Part shown: one piece after another, positions 21,031-32,390 of the stretch
Layout: every line of letters starts with the position of its first letter
Numbering within the stretch: the stretch's first letter is position 1
NCBI GenBank assembly: GCA_023052935.1
Contig: CM041295.1
Span: forward strand, 19,902,880 to 19,966,879
Length of the DNA stretch: 64,000 nt
Reading direction: 5' to 3'
Origin: Piezodorus guildinii
Taxonomy: Eukaryota > Arthropoda > Insecta > Hemiptera > Pentatomidae
Translations under genes and position numbers: made by a program
Notes under the pieces: generated by a model
The model's input: only the letters and a program-made list of their open reading frames with translations
What the model was told of the DNA's origin: nothing
Databases searched by the model: none

Positions 21031-22177
21031 ATAAAAATAAATATTTTTTTATGAGTATAGGTTATTAAGATTGGATATAAAGAAAATGAAGAAATAATTG
21101 GAGATAAAGTAAATTACATAGAGTAATAAGGAAAGAAACGTGTAGAAATTTCAAAAGTACGTAACCCGAATAAAGATTTGCTGAAGGAATTCAGTACATA
21201 TCGAGTTTTTGTATTTCTCTAAAAGATTGTAAAATAAAGATAACTGGGAATTTTTGCGTCAAAAAATTGGATTAAATTACCTCAACGCAAAGTATATTTG
21301 GAATAGATTAGAATATAAAAGAAGTTTAATTTTGGGACAAGATCCTTTAAGAATATCGTAAATAAAAAAAAAATAGTTATGACCAGCTAAAGATACTCAT
21401 ACACAAAAAATATTAACAATTATAATAAATGTGCATAATTATGTTTAAGTGATTATATGAGAAAAAAAAAGTAAAATGACCTATGGATTGTTATATATTA
21501 CAGAAAAAATAAAATAAAATAACAACGAAAATAAAAAATTAAAAATAAACTTAACCACTATTAATGTTCAAGAGCGTGGACACAATCGTTTATGAAAGCA
21601 AGAAGAAACTGAAAGAGGAGGGATGTAAATGTAAATATGGAAGGAGCATGGCGGATGTTAGACGGGAGAGTATTCCAGTTAAGCCTTGCTAACCTCAGTT
21701 ATGCATAACTAAAAAATGATTTAATTTAAAAAGATTATTAAATACATAAAAATGACTTTAAAGTCCTTCTGTATTCTTCAAATGAAATTGGATGGAGGTT
21801 TTTGATAAAACTATACGATTTGAATAAAAACATGTCAAAATATAAATTTTGTAAAATATGTCCTTCAGTAGATCTTGGATAGAAACGCCTCGAATGTGAC
21901 TTAGAAGTTTAAAAAATATATTGATAATTTATTTTAAATGATGAATAACGATAAAGAATATTCTATTTATAATCTAGAGAATTCCATTGCTAATAATTAG
22001 AGACAGGATTTCCATGATTTTGCACGTTCTATTTGTTTGTGTGAAACCCGAATAGCAATCCGATTCAGCAACTAGGGAATAATATATCACAATTTTATTC
22101 TTCATGAAATCGCACGTTTTGTTCTTTTGCGATAAATTGCATGTTATTGGTTTTTATTGGATTAAATTGCATTTTTT
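21031..22177. other. no gene; partial RX terminus
   Basis: AT-rich. Bases 21770-21880 (GACTTTAAAGTCCTTC, AAACTATACGATTTGAATA, AAATATGTCCTTCAG) resemble the RX right end near 17690-17760. The rest is unassigned. Confidence 0.4.
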
Positions 22178-22921
22178 TACTTTCACTTATCTATATATGA
22201 AATATATAGTAAGGGAAAGTATTACGATCGTGTGTCTGTATAAGCGTGGGTATGTGTCCATGTGTGGTAACTCCTGCGTGTAAACGAAAAATCCTATGAA
22301 ACTGAAATTTCATATTGAAGATGAATATAAGCCCAAGATGTTACAAAAACTTTTTCATCAAAATCACCATACCAGACAGCCACTTTATACAATGCATTTT
22401 GTACCTTTTTACGATTTTCTCGAAAACGGCTTTTGATTAAACACCTACCTATATTCACGTAAAATTTCACGAGCTTTATTATTGTGTAGGTTTCATTCTG
22501 ACTAAAATTGCCTGACAGCGCTCGAATGCCGATATTTTAAATTTTCTTAAACAATTTACCTAACTTTTTTTTTTTAAATTTTACTAAATATTTATCTCTC
22601 AAGTACCTTATTATATTACCATGTTAGCATTGATAATTAACAGCTAAATATGCAAGTTGAGCGTATTTGATAAACAATTTAAGGAGAAAAGCCCAAAAAT
22701 ATTTTTTTTATGCATTTTTGGTGTTTTTGAACATAATAATAGTAATATAGATGTATAATATACCGTTGGAAAGCTAAAGATCTTAGAAAAAATATTATTT
22801 AATTCACGGAATTGTAAAAGTTAGCGGCGTGTGATGAAAAGTTATGTAAAACACATGTTTTAATTGAAATTCAATGTAATTAATTCTTTAACAATTTACT
22901 TTTATTTCTAAGTGTATTTAA

Positions 22922-23643
22922 ATGTTAATAAAAACCTGTAAACAAATAGGTCTCGAATTAAATATTGATAAGACGAAATATATGATTAGTTGCAGAAATG
23001 GTGGCGATCTTGATGATATTAATATTTCAGGTCATACTTTTAGACACGTAGAGAAATTCCAGTATTTAGGTTCAATGATAACAAGAAAAAATGAAATCCA
23101 GGAAGAAATAAAGTCCCGGTTAAAGGTGGGAAATGCGGGTTATTATTCAATTGCTAAATTACTTAGCTCGCGGCTTCTGTCTAAAAACTTAAAGGTTAGA
23201 ATTTATAAAATTATTATTCTTCCAACGGTTCTTTACGGATGCGAAACGTGGCCGCTTACTTTGAAGGATGAACAACGGCTTAAGGTTTTCGAAAATAAGG
23301 TACTGCGTAAAATATTTAGTCCGGAGATGGATGAGTCCTTTGGGGAGTTTAGAAGGTAGCACAGCGCGGAATTGTGGAGTTTGTACTCTGTGGATATAAT
23401 TGAGTTGATAGCATCGCGGAGACTCAAATGGGCGCGTAAAGTTGTTGGGCTTAGTGAAGAACGGATTCCGAGAAAGTTGGTATTCGCTGAACCGACTGGT
23501 CGGCCTCCAAAAGGGAGACCGAAGCGTCGATGGGAAGATTGCATTAAGGCTGATCTCGGGGGCTTGGGCTTGACCGGTGAACATTGGACGAGTCTGTGTA
23601 GACGAAGTTTGGTGGTATCGGGATCGAACCTTCGGGTTCAGTA
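22922..23643 (+). pseudogene. RTE-like RT C-terminal domain, one premature stop
   Basis: Begins inside the RT thumb ([39 protein letters not shown]), then GYYSIAKLLSSRLLSK, IYKIIILPTVLYGCETWPLT and LKVFENKVLRKIF. A stop at 23357-23359 and a frame change precede the conserved end: LYSVDIIELIASRRLKWARK, ERIPRKLVFAEPTGR, PKGRPKRRWEDCIKADLGG, GEHWTSLCRR. The YADD core is missing through 5' truncation. Best preserved of the short R-LINE copies. Confidence 0.8.
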
Positions 23644-23659
23644 AGCCTATTATTATGAT
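22923..23659 (+). mobile_element. R-LINE, 5'-truncated insertion in HL1
   Basis: Flanked by a perfect 13-base duplication AAGTGTATTTAAA (22910-22922 and 23660-23672), which is single-copy HL1 sequence in other HL1 members. The 3' end is TAAGCCTATTATTATGAT, an ATT-type tail only about a dozen bases after the ORF stop, typical of RTE-clade elements. Confidence 0.85.
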
Positions 23660-23743
23660 AAGTGTATTTAAACATTCTTAAAAACTATTTAAATTGATTT
23701 TAACAATGGAGGTAAGTGAAAGTCGTGTGTTGCGCGCACCAGA

Positions 23744-23935
23744 TTTCTAATTTTGAGTTAAATTTTAATATTGCTTTTGATAGAACCAAATTTTGGATAG
23801 TAAATATACAAGCAGAAAGTAATAAATACTTAAAATTCTATTTTATAATTTTTCTCATATTAAATATAGAATTAAGTTATTAGTTAAGAAGAATAAAAAT
23901 GAACAGAAATATTCAAATTTGGTAGTTACGCTTAT
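23744..23935. other. no feature recognised
   Basis: AT-rich filler between HL1 and a LINE 3' UTR. Confidence 0.4.
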
Positions 23936-24128
23936 TATAGGTTGTTGTTTTGCTTTGTTATTTATTATTATTTTATTGTATATATATGAATTTATTTATT
24001 TTCTATTTTATGTAATTTGACTATTAGTATTATTTTCTGTATATATTGTATGAATGTGGTCTCTTATCAATATTACTATTGTTCATTTTGTAACAAATTG
24101 TAATATATCTCAATAAATAAATAAATAA
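23936..24128 (+). mobile_element. LINE 3' UTR fragment
   Basis: TATATGAATTTATTTATTTTC...TATTGTATGAATGTGGTCTC...TGTAACAAATTGTAATAT...CTCAATAAATAAATA. Same subfamily as 63860-64000 and related to 19740-19888. Confidence 0.55.
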
Positions 24129-24835
24129 TTTACGTTAGGTAGTTACCAGTAAGAAAATAAATCCGCCTAACATAAGGAATTCAGTTTTCTGAGGAGGATC
24201 ACTGCTTTTTTACATCTAACGTCATTTTTGTTAAAGACGATCATTGTTATTATTGTTATATTGAAATCCCACTCTGTTCAGAGCTCTTCATTATTTTCTC
24301 TTAGTATGTAGTATTAAATGATATTTCAAATATCAGATTTTCTCTAGTCGGAAATTAAAACCTTAAATTATAATTACCCCGAGCTTAGACCAGATGAGGA
24401 AACTGTGTTTTGTATAGCTCGTGATCAATAGAAATCATTAGGCTGTAAAAGAAAATCACAAATAGACGCTCATTGTAATACAGGTGACAAAAAATTCTTC
24501 CTAGTTATGATTCAGGATATAATTAAGAAAAATTGTTATTATTTATTTTGTCGTTAGCTGGATACAAGCATCTGTTGGAGCTGGAAAATAAAAGCCCTAT
24601 ACAAAAGCTGTGAGCTCAATTGCTATTGAATATTAAAAATTGAAACTATATATATTTAATTAATTACCCTGGTCTATATTACATACCTCTAGTTATTATT
24701 CACAAGCATTTCTGATCAATCCTTCAAACTGTTTTCAATGGGTTCTTCTCGACTGACCCATAAGAAGTCAATTAATTCACCGTCTAATTAAGAAATGAAG
24801 GAACGAATCAGATAAATATATTCAATTATTTGATT
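24129..24835. other. no feature recognised
   Basis: Possibly unique sequence. No coding signal. Confidence 0.4.
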
Positions 24836-24980
24836 AATGATGGAGTTTTGTTGACCGTTGAGAATATTAGATTGGGGGTTCGGTCATCAGAAAGAAACAC
24901 ACATTAGAAAGTAGTACTTATTTTAATTGTGTGCCGACGTTTCGGCCTACATTGTGGGCCTTTATCAGGGTGACTATGAG
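24836..24980 (-). mobile_element. Penelope-like fragment with hammerhead-like motif
   Basis: Short copy of the 19035/37965 repeat (TTTTGTTGACCGTTGAGA, GGGGGTTCGGTCAT). The motif at 24930-24975, minus strand, reads CTGATAAAGGCCCACAATGT...GGCC, GAAA, CGTCGGC, with the core base G8 changed (CTGATAA). Confidence 0.5.
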
Positions 24981-25214
24981 ACGGTGTCTAAGGTGTCATC
25001 ATCTAATTATTTAATTAAATCGTTCAATGCTTTAAAAATTTTGTGTAGTTAAAAAAGTATCTTATATAGATATTTTGTTCACGTGAATCGTGTGTGTGTT
25101 TTTTTTAACGATAGGTGAGTAATTTCTGACATGAATATGGAACCTTTTCGTTGAAGTTCCATTCATTGGCTATAACATTAAAACAAATGTATTTATACGT
25201 ATTAGCATTATAAA

Positions 25215-25505
25215 TGAAACAATATCGGAACTTGTATCCTGTGAATATAATTGAGTTGATAGCTTCGCGGAGACTCAAATGGGCGAGTAAATTGTTGAGC
25301 TCGGAGAGGAGCGGATTCCGAGAAAGGTGGTATTCGCAGATCCGACTGGTAGGCGTCCGAAAGGTAGGCCGAAGCGTCGATGGGAGGATTGCGTTAAGGC
25401 TGATCTCGGGGGCTTGGGCTTGAACGGTGAACATTGGACGGGTCTGTTTAGGCGGAATTTGGTGGTGTCGGCATCGAATCTTCGGATTCGGTAAGCCTAT
25501 TATTT
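25215..25505 (+). pseudogene. R-LINE C-terminal fragment
   Basis: LYPVNIIELIASRRLKWASK, then a frame change, then the RKVGRSVDGR-type shifted reading of the conserved end. DNA blocks GAGACTCAAATGGGCG, CCGAAGCGTCGATGGGAGGA and TTCGGATTCGGTAAGCCTAT are shared with all other copies. About 290 bases, 5'-truncated. Confidence 0.75.
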
Positions 25506-26324
25506 CTATTGAGGAATATATACCCTCCATTTTATATTTTGGGGTTTGGCTGCACTATTTTGCACAATTCAAGATGTTTATTGCACTTTTTCGGTTCCGA
25601 TCTCTACTGATAATAATTGATCCAATTCATTAATAGTTTTAAGTTCTTTAACCATTAAAAGTTTAAATTCATGCTTTTAGAACAGATTGCTATGTTTAAT
25701 TTTTAGCTTTTATTGCCCTCAGTTATTGTACCATCAATGGATGCTTCGATGATAGAACTATGAAAGGCCAATTATTGTGAATGGATAAATGATTAGGCCC
25801 TATGTCTGTTGAAAAAGGTCAAGTACAGAAGAGTTTTAACACTAAAAAAAAAATCATTTGCTCTACCCCTATTATTGTTCTTCTTTTCCAGAAGTTTTTT
25901 AGCATTAATATTTAAACATAGTTTTTTTATAACTAATATTTTACACTAAACTTAGTTACATTTACTGTTATTAGTTACATATTACAACTTAGTTAGTTAT
26001 AATTTTATTTTCAAGGGTTGGAAGAAATCCGGAAAATGCATTTTTAAATTTCTTTTGCATTTTATTGCCTTTGGCAAAATCAGAATGTATTATAAGGAGA
26101 TTTTTTTTTTTTTTTTTTTTTTTTACAATCTGTTATTATCTTCATCCTCCATTGATATTAGAGGAAGATTTCCAAACGTTGTATCTCCTGAGGAAACTTT
26201 TTTACCAGCAACGGTTTTTTCTTAGAACATGTTTCAGCAAAAGGATGATTAATATTTCTGGCTGCCCGGGAAGTGGAACGACAGCTTTGGAAATCATACT
26301 ATGCGATTTTAGGTAATTTTTTTA
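25506..26324. other. no gene; poly(T) at 26099-26125
   Basis: AT-rich. An open frame at 26065-26316 contains GCPGSGTT, which superficially resembles a P-loop, but it begins in poly(T) and lacks any further family signal. Confidence 0.4.
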
Positions 26325-26617
26325 TTTTTTTGAACATAACAAGATGTAAGATGTATAATATACAGTTGAAAAGCTAATGTTTTTAGAAACAATGTCATTT
26401 TTACACAAAGTTGTAGAGTGATGAAAAGCGAGTAAAACTGCGTGATTATTACAGATAATTTCTATTGTTTGAGTATTTAATCTGAAACACATGTTTCTAT
26501 GCAAACTCGATGAAATTCATTAACCTTTTTTTCTTAACTCTAACTTTATTTAAATGTTCTTAGATTGATTTTAGAATCAGGGGTATTAGGAAGTCATGCG
26601 TTGAGCGCAAAAGATTT
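26325..26617 (-). mobile_element. HL1 fragment (5' part)
   Basis: TGTATAATATACAGTTGAAA, AGAGTGATGAAAAGCG, AAACACATGTTTCTATGCAA and the 5' end AAGTCATGCGTTGAGCGCAA match HL1 in reverse. Confidence 0.65.
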
Positions 26618-26839
26618 TTTAAATTTGAAATCCTTCGTTTAAGAATGGGATTAATTGAGGTTTATTATGTTTAAAAGCTAAAACAAATTTATTTATTATG
26701 GGTATGCGTATATCATCGGGTGTGCTACTGTAAATTTGACAGTATAAAATTAGGACCTGGTATTAAACAATATCTTTATACACAAAGGTAGTTAAAAGAA
26801 TCAATAATAGACGACGATTTGGCCAATTATACAGACTGT
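26618..26839. other. no feature recognised
   Basis: AT-rich spacer between HL1 and a J-LINE-type fragment. Confidence 0.35.
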
Positions 26840-26841
26840 TT

Positions 26842-27205
26842 TTATATTAATAAAGAAAATTTCCATTTTCTATTAAAAACAAACTGCTTATTTACAAGAC
26901 AGTACTGAAACCTATTTGGCCCTATGGACTTGAACTGTGGGGGACAGCCAATTTTTTCAACATCAAACGTATTCAACCCCTTCAAACCAAAGTCCTCCGG
27001 ACAATAGTTAATGCTCCTTATTATGCCACCAACCATACCTTACCCCACGACCTAAATATCCCATTTATTCTAGACCTTATTCCCCGATTTTCATCAAAAC
27101 CTTATTCATCACACCGATCTTATTGCTCAATCCTTATCCAGTTCCACACACCCTTACCATACCTCTAGAAGGATGAAACTACAGTGGCCCCGAGACCTCT
27201 TGTAA
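26842..27205 (+). pseudogene. Jockey-type RT C-terminus, frameshifted
   Basis: Reading across frames gives KLLIYKTVLKPIWPYGLELW and GTANFFNIKRIQPLQTKVLR, then TIVNAPYYATNHTLPHDLNI and a basic end near ..WPRDLL. This is the typical Jockey C-terminus (Y-K-x-x-x-P-I-W-x-Y-G-x-x-L-W). No catalytic motif remains. Confidence 0.65.
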
Positions 27206-27372
27206 ACATATATGTTGAAGTTCTAGCACTGGCTATATTATTGACTCATTGAGTTGTATGTTTGAAGATTATATATAGGTATGAGTGACTTCTAGACTTC
27301 ATAAATATTTTATTGTAGATTATTATATAGTTTGGTAAATATTGTATGAATGTTGTACTTGATCACTGTTAT

Positions 27373-27581
27373 CTTCTTCTTCTGGCACTACAGACCGAAG
27401 TGGTCCTTGGCCTGCCTCAACATAGCCTGCCACAGTCCTCTATCCTCCACCATACAGATGCCCAAGCGCCGCATATCCTCCAGGACCTTGTCTTTTTATC
27501 ACGCTCCTGGCCTCCCCTTATTACGTGTGGCTATGATGGTTCCTTGGTAGGTCTTCTTCACCTGCCTGTCCTCACTCATTC
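27373..27581 (-). mobile_element. LINE C-terminal fragment inserted in a Jockey-type 3' UTR
   Basis: Flanked by TGATCACTGTTAT (27360-27372) and TGATCACTATTAT (27582-27594). On the minus strand it reads VKKTYQGTIIATRNKGRPG, a frame with stops, then KVLEDMRRLGICMVEDRGLW and QAKDHFGL, with a GAAGAAGAAGATAA tail. The pattern of linker, DL-x-x-LG, DR-x-x-W is that of RTE/I-like LINE termini. This LINE family is not otherwise seen in the window. Confidence 0.65.
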
Positions 27582-27640
27582 TGATCACTATTATAAATGT
27601 CCTAACTAGGACAGATTTTAATATCACTCAATAAAAAATT

Positions 27641-27855
27641 TATTTTGTAAAAAATATACCAATAGTGATCTTATGCGGAATTTCTTTACTCTTACCATAA
27701 AGACATATATGTGAATTTAAATAAAATAATCTCTAGCAAAGCCACGGGTTTAACTGAAACTGCTTTAAAATGTATTTTACAGTTGGGCGATAATGTCCAC
27801 TATGGATATTAGTAAATTTTTAATTTATTCACATTAGTTAAACTTTTTAAAAAGT
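27641..27855. other. no feature recognised
   Basis: AT-rich, no coding signal. Confidence 0.35.
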
Positions 27856-27868
27856 TAAAACTGAATCT

Positions 27869-27928
27869 TTTTTTTTTTTTTTAAATATTTTTATTGAAAT
27901 TTACAACTGTATTTTGTAATACAACAAG
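27869..27928 (-). mobile_element. 60-bp J-LINE 3'-end insertion with target duplication
   Basis: Poly(T) then ATTGAAATTTACAACTGTAT, the J-LINE 3' terminus (compare 40108-40130), flanked by TAAAACTGAATCT at 27856-27868 and 27929-27941. An extremely 5'-truncated retrotransposition event. Confidence 0.75.
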
Positions 27929-27941
27929 TAAAACTGAATCT

Positions 27942-28226
27942 AACTTTGATAATGATGGTGTTAAAGTATCAATTCATTAAGCCGAGGCAGACACTAATGC
28001 TGCTCTTGATGCGGTTGGTGTATCGGGATAAATGACATAAGTTAGGGATCTTTAAGCTCACTGGATTTAACTTGTTCAACTCCAAGCTGTTTATTCTCGA
28101 AGGGCTGAGAACCAATCACGGGGATTATCTGTTTCGAACTTACTAGTCATTGACTTTCATTTATTATCTGGGAACAAAAAACAAATTTAATTTAATTTAC
28201 AACCAAACGAAACATAACTTCTTCGC

Positions 28227-28228
<2 letters not shown>
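27942..28228. other. no feature recognised
   Basis: Somewhat less AT-rich, no repeat match noticed. Confidence 0.35.

Positions 28229-28293
<65 letters not shown>
28229..28293. repeat. (AT)n microsatellite
   Basis: About 62 bases of TA repeat directly abutting the ATT tail of the R-LINE. Confidence 0.95.
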
Positions 28294-28298
<5 letters not shown>

Positions 28299-28760
28299 GG
28301 CTTACCGAACCCGAAGATTGGATGCCGATACCACCCAATTCCGCCTACACAGACTCGTCCAATGTTCACCGTTCAAGCCCAAGCCCCCGAGATCAGCCTT
28401 AATGTAGCCAAACCTCCCATCAACGCTTCGGCCTACCTTTCGGAAGCCTACCGGTCGGATCAGCGAATACCAACTTTCTCGGAATCCCTTGCTCACCGAG
28501 CCCAACAACTTTACTCGCCCATTTGAGTCGCCACGATGCTATCAACTCAATTACATTCACAGGGTACAAGCTCCGCAATTCCGCGTTGTACAACCTTCCC
28601 CAGTGGCCTCATCTCTTTTCGGACCAAATATTTTACGCAATACCTTATTTTCGAAAACCTTAAGACGCTTTTCATCCATCAAAGTAAGCGGCCACGTTTC
28701 ACTTCCGTAAAGAACCGTCGGAAGAATAATAGTTTTAAAGATTCTAACCTTTTTAACACA
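28294..28760 (-). pseudogene. R-LINE C-terminal fragment
   Basis: Minus-strand frames give VRIFKTIILPTVLYGSETWP, KVFENKVLRKIFGPKRDEAT, then after frameshifts the RIPRKLVF...GRPKRRW region. The end is AATAGGCTTACCGAACCC (3' end reversed). The 5' truncation point is near 28757. Confidence 0.75.
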
Positions 28761-30037
28761 ATATATTAACATATATATCAAACTCATTTATTAATCATAT
28801 TTATCATATCCCACTATCAGATATGAAACAAATGATTGGAAACAAGGCAGAAAAAAATCGAGAGGAGAAAGAAAACTTTTATACAAAATGTATTCCATAG
28901 CTGAAAGAAAAATTTCGTGAGGAGTTCGGCGATAAAGAACTTACAGTCGTAGGACTTTAGTTCGGAAGCATGGGCATCCCTGTAGCTACTGGAGCAGAAA
29001 TTAATAGCAAAAGATTGCGGATACCATAATCCTGGACTCACTGGGAATCCTACATCACCAAACATATTGAAGCTAGGCTGGATTTAAACATGTAGAAGTG
29101 CAAAATGTCTAATGTCTATTTATTTCTATTTGGCAGTATATCCCTCAATTTTTTTTCTTTGACAGAGAAAAAATTAAGGATTGGTCTTCAGGATTGATCC
29201 AGTATGCTGTGTACTGAGAGCAACTCAGTGAAGTTGAGCAGCAGATCCAAACGGGAATTTCTTCTTCCTTACTACATTAAGACTGACTGTAAAAATGTTA
29301 ACGTGTTTAATACTATATAACAGGTTGTAATCACCCGATAAACAAATGATCGATAAGCAATGACAGCAGTCGCTCATCTGTTTGTTTAGTTCTGTGCGTT
29401 TTAGGGTGAGTGAATACTGTGACCCAGTTCAATTTATGATTAATATGGGAGACGCCATCAATTTATTCACTTTTACAGTTCTTCCGTTAGGAAATTTTTA
29501 ACGATATCTTCGAAGAGCAGCAGCATCGTTACTATGTACCTCGTCATAAGTTAAAAGAATGTCTGTTTGTAATGCGAAATTTAAGGTGTCTGCGATGAAG
29601 AATAAAATACCTAATAAAATAAATTTGTCAGCTGAAAAAGTTGTAAGAAGTTCACAGCACAGGTTATTTTAGTTTATTTTTCATTAAAGAGTGGTTAAAA
29701 AGAATGAATTTGTTGGTTAATTACGTAGTGCAACCCACATAATACACAAAGAGAAAAAAACAAGCGCCAAAGTGCCGTACAACAAAGCAATTCAAATGGA
29801 TTAATTACTGTAAACCATAGGTAGTCTCAAACTTGTGACCAGCAGAGGGTGAGTGTGTATGTATATATATTTTTATTAACGATTCACATTGTTTATTTTA
29901 TTTATTTTTTATCACGTTAGAAGTCTCATTAATAATTAGAATAAATCAAATTATTTATTATTATTTATGATAGCCCCAAACATTTCTTAAACCTAATTAG
30001 CAATTTAGTTTATGACTACCAATAATAATAAGATACC
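28761..30037. other. no gene supported
   Basis: Mixed sequence. 28920-29060 on the plus strand gives a weak, stop-ridden VGL-FGSMGIPVATGAEI-like string that might be a very old LINE C-terminus, not strong enough to annotate. TAGTCTCAAACTTGTGACCAGCAGAGG at 29820 resembles GAGGCCTCAAACATTTGACC at 30955, suggesting an uncharacterised short repeat flanking the next R-LINE. Confidence 0.35.
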
Positions 30038-30902
30038 TATATTTTAGAATATGTCATAGAAAAAGTGACGTGTACCGAGAAAGGTTTAAATATGGGTGAT
30101 AAGATTCCGGTTTTGGGGTATGCCGATGATTTGGTACTGCTAGGTGAAGACACGCAAACCATACAACTAAATACAAGTGTGTTAATAAAAACAGGTAAAT
30201 AAATAGGACTCGAAATAAATACCGATAAGACGAAATATATGATTAGTAGGAGAAATGGTGGCAATCTTGATGATATTAATATATCAGGGCATACTTTTGA
30301 ACACGTAGAGAAATTCAAGTATTTAGGTTCAACGATAACAAGAAAAAATTAAATCCAGGAAGAAATAAAGTCCCGGTTAAAGGTGGGAAATGCGTGTTAT
30401 TATTCAGTTGCTAAATTACTTAGCGCGCGGCTTCTGTCTAAAAACTTTAAGGTTAGGATTTATAAAACTATAATTATTCCGACGGTTATTTACGGATGTG
30501 AAACGTGGCCGCTTACTTTGAAGGATGAACAACGGCTTAAGGTTTTCGAAAATAAGGTACTGCGTAAAATATTTGGTCTGTAAAGAGATGAGGCCACCGG
30601 GGAGTTTAGAAGGTTGCACAACGCGGAATTGGGGAGTTTGTACCCTGTAAATATAATTTAGTTGATAGCATCGCAAAGACAAATGGGCGCGTAAAGTTGT
30701 TGGGCTCGGTGAGGAACGGATTCCGAGAAAGTTGGTATTCGCTGAACCGACTGGTAGGCGTCCGAAAGGTAGGCCGAAGCCTCGATGGGAGGATTGCATT
30801 AAGGCTGATCTCGGGGGCTTGGGCTTGACCGGCGAACATTGGACGACTATGTGCAGGCGAAGTTTGGTGGTATCGGCATCGAACCTTCGGGTTCGCTAAG
30901 CC
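30038..30902 (+). pseudogene. R-LINE RT palm to C-terminus, several stops
   Basis: Starts upstream of the catalytic motif: TEKGLNMGDKIPVLGYADDL (YADD at 30121-30132), LNTSVLIKTGK-stop-[23 protein letters not shown], IQEEIKSRLKVGNACYYSVA, PTVIYGCETWPLTLKDEQ, LRKIFGL-stop, then the shared end and TAAGCCATTATTATT tail. At least four stops or frameshifts. No target duplication identified. Confidence 0.75.
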
Positions 30903-31479
30903 ATTATTATTTTTTTTTTTTTGGTATCCATACTAAGTTTGTTATTCATACCATAGGAGGCCTCAAACATTTGACCAGCGGTGTATATGATACGGATACG
31001 TTTAAGTATACTGTTTAGGATCGCACTTTTCAAATTAGCAACAGTTGTATAAAATTGAATTTTATAATTAATTAATTCCGTTCCTTTTAGGAGCAACAAT
31101 GATAGAACTGCTAAAATGCTTGACCGATGATTAAATATATTTACATAAACAGATATTGAGAAAAATGGGTAACGAAGATATGTAGCAAAGGGTTTTGCAG
31201 AGTGTGTTCTGGCCCTGTTTTAGGACTTTTATGTAAGAAAAGAGTTGCTGGCACGTCCTACGGAAGGCAACCGTATATTTTTTGATATATGGCCGCCGGC
31301 TCCAACGATAAAGAGCTATTTCTGTTCATCCGCCGGCCCATCTCCCACTTTCCCCTTCTCATGGAATTTCGTCAATGCTTTGTTCTATCGATATCCAGCC
31401 ACATAAGTAAATAAATCTGTTAATGTAAATACTTTCTGAAGAGGTTATAAGGGTATTTCCTTATTTTATATTACATTTT
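30903..31479. other. no gene recognised
   Basis: Contains TTGCTGGCACGTCC and GGCCGCCGGCTCC in an otherwise AT-rich stretch. Unassigned. Confidence 0.35.
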
Positions 31480-32068
31480 ACAATATTTTTTCTAAAATCA
31501 TCCTCTTTCCAATGATATATTATACGTCTATATTACTCACTGTTCTTAATACTAAAAACCAAAAATTATATTAAAAAATAGTTTCGCTCTTTTACCCTTT
31601 CCTCGTCATCAAATTCACCCAACTTGTATGTTTAGCAGTCCTACATCAATGTCAATAAGATGATATGATCAATCTCTTGGAATGTACAAAATTAAAAGTA
31701 GTATAAAGGAAGAAAATATAAAATATCGGCATTGAAGCCCTGTCAGGATATTTTAATCAGAATAAAAACTAAACGATATTAAAGCCGATCAAACTTTACA
31801 TTGATAAATAGAGTTTAGTCAAAATCATTATAGCCGTTTTTGAAAAAAAATAGTAAAAGGAGCAAAATGCATGGTTAAAGTAGCTCTTCTGGTTAGCTCA
31901 TTTTGATAAAAAAGTTTCTGTAACATCTCGGGCTTATAGTTGTGTTAAATAAGCAATTTCCGCTCGGGAGTTACCACACACACAACCTTTTTGCGGGACT
32001 TGGTAACTTGGACTCAGGGGACCCTAAACCGTGATTTCCGTTGAAAACTGGTATTCGAAAATTTTTGC
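31480..32068 (+). mobile_element. HL1 repeat, 5'-truncated
   Basis: Runs from CTTTCCAATGATATATTATA through TATCGGCATTGAAGCCCTGT, GGAGCAAAATGCATGG and a short CA run to GAAAACTGGTATTCGAAAAT, stopping about 50 bases before the terminal hairpin, where dMar sequence begins. Confidence 0.75.
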
Positions 32069-32388
32069 GATTCCCAGCTGAAAACGTAGCAAACCAACGG
32101 CAAATGGTTCGTTCAATGCATTGCAAATATTTCTCAGCTGCTGAATGGCCGAGTTTAAACTCGTACAAAAATATTACTCGAAAATCACGTGTTTCCATGT
32201 TCATATTTGGAGGTATACTAAAAAGTGGGTAATTGATTGGGAAGCTAATGTTTATAACACAAAGGTAGAAGATTAGTAACTGTTTACTTTATACATGTAA
32301 ACATTCGGAAGAAAACAACAGAGACCTGCAAAATCCTATATGTATTTCAAAAACTTTAAAAACGGACATTTCATGTGAAACAACCCAA
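32069..32388 (-). mobile_element. dMar fragment, 5' part
   Basis: Intact terminal repeat (TTTCATGTGAAACAACCCAA) followed by TA at 32389-32390. On the minus strand the 5' UTR and transposase start follow: METRDFRVIFLYEFKLGHSA. It is cut short at the AKFSAG position. Confidence 0.7.
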
Positions 32389-32390
32389 TA

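Larger units (their letters stand above)
22178..23743 (-). mobile_element. HL1 repeat, minus strand, split by an R-LINE
   Basis: Terminal hairpin at 22178-22220 (ACTTTCACTTATCTATATAT with GAAATATATAGTAAGGGAAA), CA/TG-rich part, middle, then the 5' end TAAGTGAAAGTCGTGTGTTG...CACCAGA near 23743. Interrupted at 22923-23659. Confidence 0.75.
26840..27640 (+). mobile_element. Jockey-type LINE fragment, second subfamily
   Basis: RT C-terminus (26840-27205), then a 3' UTR of the TATTGTATGAATGTTGTACT...AAATGTCCTAACTAGGACAG...ACTCAATAAAAAATTT type. The UTR is interrupted at 27373-27581 by another LINE fragment. Confidence 0.65.

Noticed and set aside
26065..26316. GCPGSGTT resembling a Walker A motif
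   Set aside because: The motif sits at the end of a short frame starting in poly(T), lacks any other NTPase signal, and is flanked by repeat sequence.
28920..29060. Possible old LINE C-terminus
   Set aside because: Weak, with stops and no tail; similarity is too vague to support a feature.
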